Source of the DNA: a virus
Length of the DNA stretch: 46,255 nucleotides
Virus record (IMG/VR): IMGVR_UViG_3300032431_000015
Span: 1 to 46,255 of that record
Reading direction: 5' to 3' (one strand)
A model generated the notes under the pieces. That model worked only from the letters and a program-made list of their open reading frames with translations. It searched no databases and was not told the origin of the DNA. A program made the position numbers and the translations under genes. Below, piece after piece: positions 40,713 through 46,255 of the stretch; the first letter of the stretch is position 1; every line of letters begins with the position of its first letter.

Positions 40713-41675
40713 TTACTTGATAATGGGGGCGTTGGTGATGGACGACAGGCGCATCGCGGAGAACGGATCGAGGACGGCCATGCCGACATCATGTTCGATG
40801 TTCACGCGGTAGTGGACGCCATTGTCGATCATGCCCATTTCGGTGACTTCCATCGGGCGCGTTTCCAGGCCGACCACGCCGTCGTTGCCGAGGCGGACGA
40901 TGTAGATCGAGGATGTGACCGCCCCGCCGCCGCCGGAGCCGACTTCGTTGAACGGCAGGAACTCGCCCAGGTTCGTGACGCCATAGCCGGTGTAGATCGG
41001 CAGGCCGTTGTAGCGTGTCACGACTTTGCCCATGTCATTTTCGGCGACACTGACAAATCCGCCGATGGCCGTGTCGCGCTGTGCGGCGGCAAAACGGTCC
41101 AGCAGCATCTTCGGCATGATCAGTGCGTTCGGCATTTCCGTCAGGCCGATGGCGCGGTCGAGTTGGGCCAACGAAAGGGGGCCGCCACCCGAGGCGTTGT
41201 TGTTGGTCATGATGCGCGAGCGGAAGTTGGTTCCGTCGATCGATCCGGCAACCGCGCGCAGGCGACCGCGCAACCCGTTGTATTCGCGCGGGTTGGTCTG
41301 GTTGTTGCCGTACATGAAGGTGTTGGCCCAGATAATGGCCTTTGCCTTGAGGGCCATCGCGATCCGGCGGGTTTTGGCTTCGGGCCCGTGGCGCGAGATC
41401 AAGACCCGATCGACGTCGAGGTTGCCCGCCAGCGGGAACACTTGTTCGACGCGATCCAGCAGCAGGCCGGAGCCTTCCGCCGGGACTTCGTTGATGCCCC
41501 GGAAGGCCACGTTGTTGGCGAGTGCGCCTTCTTCCATGTAGCGCAGGCTTCCGCCCGGCGCGGTTTCAAACGGCAGCGCGCCGAAGAAATCGACCATTTC
41601 AGGCCACAGTTCGATCACGCCGCGACGGAAAGGATCTTCCACGCCTTTGGCATATTCAATGTAGGTCATCGGCAT
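40713..41675 (-). CDS. Major capsid protein
   Basis: A 320-residue protein. AAAGGA precedes ATG 41675. The sequence has the layout of HK97-fold capsids: an early YMEEGALANNVAFRGINEVP loop region, the VDRVLISRHGPEAKTRRIAM helix, ANTFMYGNNQTNPREYNGLR and a C-terminal part with SSIYIVRLGNDGVVGLETRP and GMIDNGVHYRVNIEHDVGMA. It follows the scaffold gene directly. Confidence 0.85.
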   Translation of the reverse strand: MPMTYIEYAKGVEDPFRRGVIELWPEMVDFFGALPFETAPGGSLRYMEEGALANNVAFRGINEVPAEGSGLLLDRVEQVFPLAGNLDVDRVLISRHGPEAKTRRIAMALKAKAIIWANTFMYGNNQTNPREYNGLRGRLRAVAGSIDGTNFRSRIMTNNNASGGGPLSLAQLDRAIGLTEMPNALIMPKMLLDRFAAAQRDTAIGGFVSVAENDMGKVVTRYNGLPIYTGYGVTNLGEFLPFNEVGSGGGGAVTSSIYIVRLGNDGVVGLETRPMEVTEMGMIDNGVHYRVNIEHDVGMAVLDPFSAMRLSSITNAPIIK

Positions 41676-41681
41676 GATTTG

Positions 41682-42407
41682 TTATCCTTTTGCCCGGCTG
41701 TTGAAGTAGGCGTTGAGTAGGTCCGACCCGCGCATTCCCTGGAAACGGTGGTTGGAGTTTTGCGGCACAGCGGCGGCTGGCCCCAGGTTGTGCGACATCA
41801 GGCGTTCGAGGGCTTTGAGCCCGGCTGCGGTTGTGGTGGTGGCCATGATGGCTTTGGCTTCATCGGGAGAGAGTCGGGATTGGATGGCCGCTGCGACCTT
41901 GTTGACGCGGGCATCGCGGGCGGCGGGCGTCTGGCCCAGCGTCGCGAAATCGGCCACCGCGGCCTTGTAGGCTTTGGATTGCGATGTGGCTTGGGCGCGG
42001 GCCATCACGGCGGCAAGGCCGGTGGCGGCGGATTGTGGCAGGCCCTGTTCTTTCAGGAACGTGCCGACCTCATCGAAGATCGGGGCGAAGTCGGGATCGT
42101 CGGCGAGGCTGGCGGCCTGGTAGCCTTCCGGCAGGGTCATTTCGCCGAACGAGAAATCCTCGGGCAGCTTGAAGTCGTAGGATTCCGGGGCCGCGGGGGC
42201 TTCACTGCGGCGGGTGTGGTCGGCCAGCAGGTCGGAATAGTGGCCTTTGAAGGCGTCCAGATCGGGCTGGCCGTCTTTCACGTAGGTTTCGGGTATCCAC
42301 GAAAAATCGGTGGTCGGCGCGGCAGCGGGCGCATGATCGGCTGGCGCTTGTGCGCCGCTGTCATCGTTTGGTGCCCATAGGCGGGGGTCGCGCAGTATTT
42401 TGAACAT
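41682..42407 (-). CDS. Capsid scaffolding protein
   Basis: A 241-residue acidic protein. After a Pro/Ala-rich, disordered N-terminus (about 15-45) it is helical with APESYDFKLPEDFSFGEMTL, LPQSAATGLAAVMARAQATS and SRLSPDEAKAIMATTTTAAG, typical of podovirus scaffolds. It ends in a small basic segment (RGSDLLNAYFNSRAKG) that would bind the capsid protein. It lies between portal and capsid genes. Its 5' end overlaps the gene at 42361 by 47 bases. Confidence 0.8.
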   Translation of the reverse strand: MFKILRDPRLWAPNDDSGAQAPADHAPAAAPTTDFSWIPETYVKDGQPDLDAFKGHYSDLLADHTRRSEAPAAPESYDFKLPEDFSFGEMTLPEGYQAASLADDPDFAPIFDEVGTFLKEQGLPQSAATGLAAVMARAQATSQSKAYKAAVADFATLGQTPAARDARVNKVAAAIQSRLSPDEAKAIMATTTTAAGLKALERLMSHNLGPAAAVPQNSNHRFQGMRGSDLLNAYFNSRAKG

Positions 42408-42684
42408 GGTTGCTCGCGATGCGTTTCAGATCGAGCGGGATTTGACGCTGCGCGTTCAAAGCGTCACATGCACGAATGTCTGCATCGGGCGGCAGCACGA
42501 ATTGCACTGTCGCTTTATCCAGCAAATCCAACAGGATAGCGCCATCTGGCGTTGCCATGAGGCGTTGGATGACGCGGGTGGTTTCGCGCGCTGTTGCGGC
42601 GTGGGCTTCGCTTACTGTGGCCAGCCAGTTCAGATATCCGATGACGGGGCCTGCTTCACACAGGCGCTGGGGCAGGTTGCTCAG
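42361..42684 (-). CDS. Conserved-looking protein between portal and scaffold, probable CTG start
   Basis: The frame is open from 42708 to 42361 but contains no ATG, GTG or TTG before residue 43 (ATG 42558). CTG 42684 has AGAGGAA six bases before it and gives a 107-residue helical protein (GPVIGYLNWLATVSEAHAAT, then RETTRVIQRLMATPDGAILL, LDLLDKATVQFVLPPDADIR). Protein-like composition runs across the whole frame, so the 65-residue form from ATG 42558 looks truncated. It overlaps portal by 29 bases and scaffold by 47. Confidence 0.55.
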   Translation of the reverse strand: MSNLPQRLCEAGPVIGYLNWLATVSEAHAATARETTRVIQRLMATPDGAILLDLLDKATVQFVLPPDADIRACDALNAQRQIPLDLKRIASNHVQNTARPPPMGTKR

Positions 42685-44158
42685 GGGCTTGTTCCTCTGC
42701 GATGACGGTCAGGCGGTCACCGGATGCGCTGACGATATTGGTGAAGGTGGCACGCAGATCGACAAATGCGGCGGGTCCGCCTTCCATGCCTGCGGATGCG
42801 CCGGCGGCCAGTTCGAGGTTCGCCCGGGCGATCATCACGTCGTCCAGGTTCTGCGCCTTTTGAAGCGGGCTGATCGGGCGGGTAATGACGGCTTTTCCGT
42901 CCAGCATCAGAACCGGCTCGATAAGGCCTGTCAGGGCTGCGAGGTATTCGACCCTTTGGAGAAGGGGGCCGTACAGTTCGCTCCACAGCGGCGCTGATGG
43001 CTTGCCGAGGCGTTGCTGGACGCGGCGGCGTTCGTCTTGCCATTGGGTTGCCGTTGGCGGGGTATCGCCGCGCTGGCGGGGCCCGTCCTGAAAGAACGCC
43101 TGGCGGATGCGGCCTTCCAGTTCGGCGCGGGTGTAGAATCCCACGTCGATGTTCGTTGACTTGTTCAGTTCGTAGATTTGGTCGCGTGTGAACCGGCGGT
43201 CTGCGGGATAGGTGTTGCCGGGCGTGATGCCTTCGGACAGGTCGAGCCCTGCATCGCCGGAATAGATCAGGGTCGTTTTCATCGCATCTTCTGCGCCGAG
43301 CAGGACGATTTCCTCCACCTTGTCGAGGACGCGCATGTCGGGCAGCGATTTGAGGCCCGGGCCCCGGCCCCACGGCTTGCGCGGCTGCGGGTTGAACCGC
43401 CCGACGAGCAGGGGGCAGGCTCCGACGATATCGCCGAGGATCAGGTTTTCTTCGGTGACGCGCTCGCCGTCCACCACGATTTCCATATTCCAGACCGGTC
43501 GGCCCGGGTCGGTCCAGTTCAGCCAGAAGGCCCATGTGCATTGCGACGTTGCGGATGGCTGGTCCATGCGGCGCTTGATCTTGTCCGAGAGCGTGACATC
43601 GTAGCCGTTGAGCAGGGTTTCGATGGTCGAGCTCTGGACCCATTGTTCGCGGAACCTGTCGAGCAGGCCGAGGTGTCCTGGCGTGATGAGCAGTTCGGCC
43701 GGCGGCACGGTTTCAAAGAAGATCGGCTGCGCCATGTGGGCTTGCTGGACCCAGACGGCGGCGGTGCCGTGGGTTGCCTCGAAGGTGATCTGCGGCGCGA
43801 TGTCGTAGTAGTTCGACGCGGCGATGGCGGATGCGATGTCGTTTTCGCGTTGTTCCGCCAGTTCGATGGCCATCCGGGCGAATTGTTCGGGAACCGGCGT
43901 GACGATTTCCGCCTGAAACCAGCGAGCTTCCGGCGGGGTGAAGTAGTTCACCAGATCGCCCGCGAGGTCCTGGGCGCATTCTTCGCCGAGCGAGTGGAAC
44001 CGGGTGGTTTCGTCGTTGTTGCGGCGTTTCTGGCGTTCAAACTCATCTTCGCGGCCCGGGGCGGCAAACGAATAAAACTCGCGCAGCAGCGGGCGCACTT
44101 CATCGCGCCACTGTTTGGCGGCCTGATGGCGTGTCTGGTATTCCTTCGACGGTTTCAT
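42656..44158 (-). CDS. Portal / head-to-tail connector protein (T7 gp8-like)
   Basis: A 500-residue protein. ATG 44158 overlaps the upstream gene by ATGA. Characteristic pieces of the podovirus connector family are visible: a charged N-terminal helix with LLREFYSFAAPGREDE, GEECAQDLAGDLVNYFTPPE, ARWFQ, GRFNPQPRKPWGRGPGLKSL and the later AELEGRIRQAFFQDGPRQRG, TATQWQDERRRVQQRLG. Twelve copies form the ring through which DNA is packaged and released. Confidence 0.9.
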   Translation of the reverse strand: MKPSKEYQTRHQAAKQWRDEVRPLLREFYSFAAPGREDEFERQKRRNNDETTRFHSLGEECAQDLAGDLVNYFTPPEARWFQAEIVTPVPEQFARMAIELAEQRENDIASAIAASNYYDIAPQITFEATHGTAAVWVQQAHMAQPIFFETVPPAELLITPGHLGLLDRFREQWVQSSTIETLLNGYDVTLSDKIKRRMDQPSATSQCTWAFWLNWTDPGRPVWNMEIVVDGERVTEENLILGDIVGACPLLVGRFNPQPRKPWGRGPGLKSLPDMRVLDKVEEIVLLGAEDAMKTTLIYSGDAGLDLSEGITPGNTYPADRRFTRDQIYELNKSTNIDVGFYTRAELEGRIRQAFFQDGPRQRGDTPPTATQWQDERRRVQQRLGKPSAPLWSELYGPLLQRVEYLAALTGLIEPVLMLDGKAVITRPISPLQKAQNLDDVMIARANLELAAGASAGMEGGPAAFVDLRATFTNIVSASGDRLTVIAEEQAPEQPAPAPV

Positions 44159-44316
44159 CGCATTCCGAACATGGAGAAGCGCGGGCCATAGAGGCGTCCG
44201 ATATCGGAGGTCATGCCCGCGGCGAGTTCTTCGGTGCTGTCGGTGCGTTCCTGCGAGGCCAGTTTGCGCTCACGCAGCCTGGATCGCTTCGCTTCGGGAT
44301 CTTCCTTGGGTGCCAT
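44155..44316 (-). CDS. Small charged protein before portal, 53 residues
   Basis: ATG 44316 (MAPKEDPEAKRSRLRERKLA) is nested in the end of the upstream gene; a longer frame from 44382 is less likely. Highly charged and helical, then SDIGRLYGPRFSMFGMR. Such tiny genes commonly lie between terL and portal in T7-type cassettes; function unknown. Confidence 0.6.
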   Translation of the reverse strand: MAPKEDPEAKRSRLRERKLASQERTDSTEELAAGMTSDIGRLYGPRFSMFGMR

Positions 44317-44701
44317 TCGGGCTGCGCTCCATCGCTCCGTTGGCCAGCAAGATGCGATGAAGGGCGCGCGGCGTGTATGCACGGTGCCCAGCGACGTGTC
44401 CGCAGATCGCGGCGCAGTTCATGGTCAGGTGCAGCGGCAGGCCCACACGCGCCTCGTTGGGCCTGTAGCGCAGCACTGAGCGGCAGACTTCCAGTCGCCG
44501 TGCGTGGCGTTCGTCAAAGTCGGCGGGATCGGCGGTCAGGTGCAGGCGTGTCCGGTCGCATCGGGGGTCGAGAAAGAAGAACAGGCCCGTTTCGGCGATG
44601 CCCCAGACTTCGACGTGGGTGAACATCGACCAGTCGCGGCGGCGGAGGGCTTCGCGCCAGGTGCTGGTCGGGTGAAAGCCGAAAAACAGGATCATCGCCA
44701 T
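44270..44701 (-). CDS. Papain-fold-like (NlpC/P60 or LRAT type) protein
   Basis: A 143-residue protein. It starts at ATG 44701 by overlap with terL. The order His29 (FTHVEVWG), strand (GLFFFLDPRC), then Cys96/Cys100 (TMNCAAICGH) followed by YTPRALHRILLA resembles the circularly permuted NlpC/P60 (LRAT-like) arrangement with His before Cys. The role could be peptidase, acylase or structural. The fold call is tentative and based on residue order only. Confidence 0.5.
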   Translation of the reverse strand: MAMILFFGFHPTSTWREALRRRDWSMFTHVEVWGIAETGLFFFLDPRCDRTRLHLTADPADFDERHARRLEVCRSVLRYRPNEARVGLPLHLTMNCAAICGHVAGHRAYTPRALHRILLANGAMERSPNGTQGRSRSEAIQAA

Positions 44702-46209
44702 TGCACCCTTCGCGGCGGGGCCTTCCCGACATGCAGCGGCACGATATTGCTGGCGCGGATCAGCGCGCGGCCTTCGCCCCCGCCCAGCACGGCGTTTTCC
44801 AGGGCTTCAACGATGTGGGAGTAGCCGTTCTTGACCGGCTTTTCGGTGAACATCCCGTTCACGCCCTTGATCGCGCGGTAATGGTAGCCGCCGGCGAGCC
44901 CCATTTTCAGCGTCAGGCAGGTCCGGTTGATTTGCAGCCCGTATCGCCGGTTCAGCACCCGTTCCAGCGTCGAGCGGCGCATTTCCGGGTTGTTGTCGTT
45001 CGTCGCGGGAAGCACCTTCATGCCCCGGGCGTGGAAAATGTCGTAGGCCGTCACTTCGGTCGCCTGATTGCCGTCGGCCCCGCGCGGATCGCCCCAGAAG
45101 TCCACCTGAAACCCGGGATACCGCTGCGCGATGTGCCGGGCAACGCGAGGCGCGAACCGTTCCGCGCTTTCGTTGTCGCCGATCACCTCCGACAGCACAT
45201 GCCAGGTCTCGCCGCGAAGCTGGCAAAAACACGCCGCAGGGTCGCGCCCGAAATCCATCCCGACGACAATCGGAATCCCGACATGCGCCGGCATGTCATC
45301 CGACAGCACATGGTCATGCGACAGAAACGTCGGATACACCGGCTTGCCCCGCCGCGTCAGGCCGACCTTGTTCAGCACCAACCGGTCGATCCGGCCCTTG
45401 TCCCAGCCCTCGATCTTCCCAAGGTACGGCTCCGCCAGCCATTTCAGGTTTTCCGCCGCAGGGTTCGCCTCATAGGCAATCCGGCCATCCACCATCTTCT
45501 CGATCAGCCCGGGCGGCTGCACATGAAAAGTCCAGTCGCGCGGCTTCTGAAACTGCCGGCGCATGTCCTCCGGCCAATCCGGCGGAACAGGAATGTCCCC
45601 GCGCATGTACGGAATCCAGTGCCCCTCCTCCGGCGCGTTCAAATCAATGAACCCACCAAACCACGTCGGCCCGGGTCCGTCCTTCTTCGCAGGGTAACGC
45701 CCCGTCCGCGACAACAGCATCACAACCACAGCCAGCGACGTGAACTGGCCCTCGTTCATGAAAAAACCCGTGATCTCCATCGAAGGCAATATCCGCTCCG
45801 CAGCCTCCTCGTGCTCCAACGCCAGAAACGTCACACGCGCCTCCGTCGTCGTCCCGTCCCCAGACCAGTGCGGCTTGCTCAACATGTGGCTCATCGGCTC
45901 CGTCCGAACCATCTGACCCCACTCCTCCTCAGGAAACCACTGCGGCCACGTCGTCCGCAAAATGCTCTCCCGCAACAGCGGATACGTCTCCCGCGTCACC
46001 AGCCACGAAGTCCGGCGAACACCGTCAAAATCCGGCAACTGCTCATTCGCCAACAACCACATCCGCTGAATCGAACACGTCGATGTCCCCGAACCGATCG
46101 GCCCCTGGATCACCGACAGCTTCGACCGATCCCAAAGGTATCGCTCCAAGACCGAACCGTCCGGAATGTACATCCGGTTCCCCCGGGGCGTCACAAACCG
46201 CTCAGACAT
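44692..46209 (-). CDS. terL: Terminase large subunit
   Basis: A 505-residue protein. AAGGGG precedes ATG 46209. The ATPase has Walker A GPIGSGTS (36-43) and Walker B MEITGFFMNE (144-153) with the catalytic Glu at its end. The RNase-H-like nuclease has VVGMDFGRDP (Asp319) and DFWGDPRGADG (Asp374). It cuts the concatemer and pumps DNA through the portal. The 5' third of the gene is strongly G-ending in third codon positions, more than neighbouring genes. Confidence 0.95.
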   Translation of the reverse strand: MSERFVTPRGNRMYIPDGSVLERYLWDRSKLSVIQGPIGSGTSTCSIQRMWLLANEQLPDFDGVRRTSWLVTRETYPLLRESILRTTWPQWFPEEEWGQMVRTEPMSHMLSKPHWSGDGTTTEARVTFLALEHEEAAERILPSMEITGFFMNEGQFTSLAVVVMLLSRTGRYPAKKDGPGPTWFGGFIDLNAPEEGHWIPYMRGDIPVPPDWPEDMRRQFQKPRDWTFHVQPPGLIEKMVDGRIAYEANPAAENLKWLAEPYLGKIEGWDKGRIDRLVLNKVGLTRRGKPVYPTFLSHDHVLSDDMPAHVGIPIVVGMDFGRDPAACFCQLRGETWHVLSEVIGDNESAERFAPRVARHIAQRYPGFQVDFWGDPRGADGNQATEVTAYDIFHARGMKVLPATNDNNPEMRRSTLERVLNRRYGLQINRTCLTLKMGLAGGYHYRAIKGVNGMFTEKPVKNGYSHIVEALENAVLGGGEGRALIRASNIVPLHVGKAPPRRVQWR

Positions 46210-46255
46210 CCATCATCCCCTTCGCAAAGCGCAAACCACGCCAAAAAACAAAACC
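46210..46255. other. Right part of the terS-terL spacer
   Basis: It contains the terL ribosome site (AAGGGG read on the minus strand) and an A/C-rich end. The final bases, CCAAAAAACAAAACC, continue directly into the CCCAAAACCCACC of base 1, forming one G-free tract if the molecule is circular. Confidence 0.6.

Noticed and set aside
40233-41720. 495-codon plus-strand frame opposite the capsid genes
   Set aside because: Antisense to the major capsid and decoration genes, with His/Gly/Asp-rich shadow composition and no ribosome site.
1-46255. Integrated prophage with attL and attR
   Set aside because: Only one att core is present, phage genes lie on both sides of it, and no host gene appears at either edge.

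Overview
The window reads as the complete genome of a temperate, short-tailed (podovirus-type) phage of an alphaproteobacterium, most likely Rhodobacterales. The host call is an inference. It rests on the high GC content, on a 49-base attP core that copies the 3' half of an alphaproteobacterial tRNA-Lys gene (20021-20069), and on a lipoprotein cargo gene that resembles a family I associate with Rhodobacteraceae chromosomes. The genome looks circular or circularly permuted. The minus-strand late operon begins with a terminase small subunit near base 849, leaves the window at base 1, and resumes at the right edge with the terminase large subunit at 46209. A G-poor A/C tract runs across that join. 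There is one undivided att core with phage genes on both sides, so this is the unintegrated form.

Layout. (1) 319-849, minus: terS. (2) 1065-4376, plus: an early operon of small genes around a DUF932 protein, spaced by repeated leader modules that carry hairpins and strong Shine-Dalgarno sites. (3) 4252-10992, minus: the cro-like gene, a helical protein, a RuvC-like nuclease, a HTH protein, a ParB-adenine methyltransferase fusion, a PD-(D/E)XK nuclease, a replication initiator carrying iteron-like repeats, a DnaB helicase and several small regulators. (4) 10993-11085: the lysogeny switch, with a CI-type S24 repressor rightward. (5) 11661-18762, plus: a small membrane protein, a lipoprotein cargo gene with its own promoter, a long overlapping operon of small proteins, an exonuclease/RecT pair, a YbcO-like nuclease and an excisionase-like gene. 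(6) 18749-20069: tyrosine integrase and attP. (7) 20189-20729, plus: two small genes. (8) 20722-46255, minus: the virion and lysis operon, read right to left: terL, a papain-fold-like protein, portal, scaffold, major capsid, head proteins, T7-type tail tube proteins, three internal/ejection proteins, tail fibres, a heme-oxygenase-like protein, lysis genes and a terminal structural protein.

The virion cassette is T7-like (gp8-type portal, gp11/gp12-type tail proteins, large ejection proteins, a gp17-type fibre N-terminus), yet no single-subunit RNA polymerase is present. Control and replication are lambda-like. The most unusual points are the heme-oxygenase-fold gene in the late region, the repeated intergenic modules of the early operon, the repeated gene-junction module before the integrase, the iteron-like cluster inside the initiator gene, a probable CTG-started gene between portal and scaffold, and a Cys-rich open frame with no start codon behind a TGA stop.
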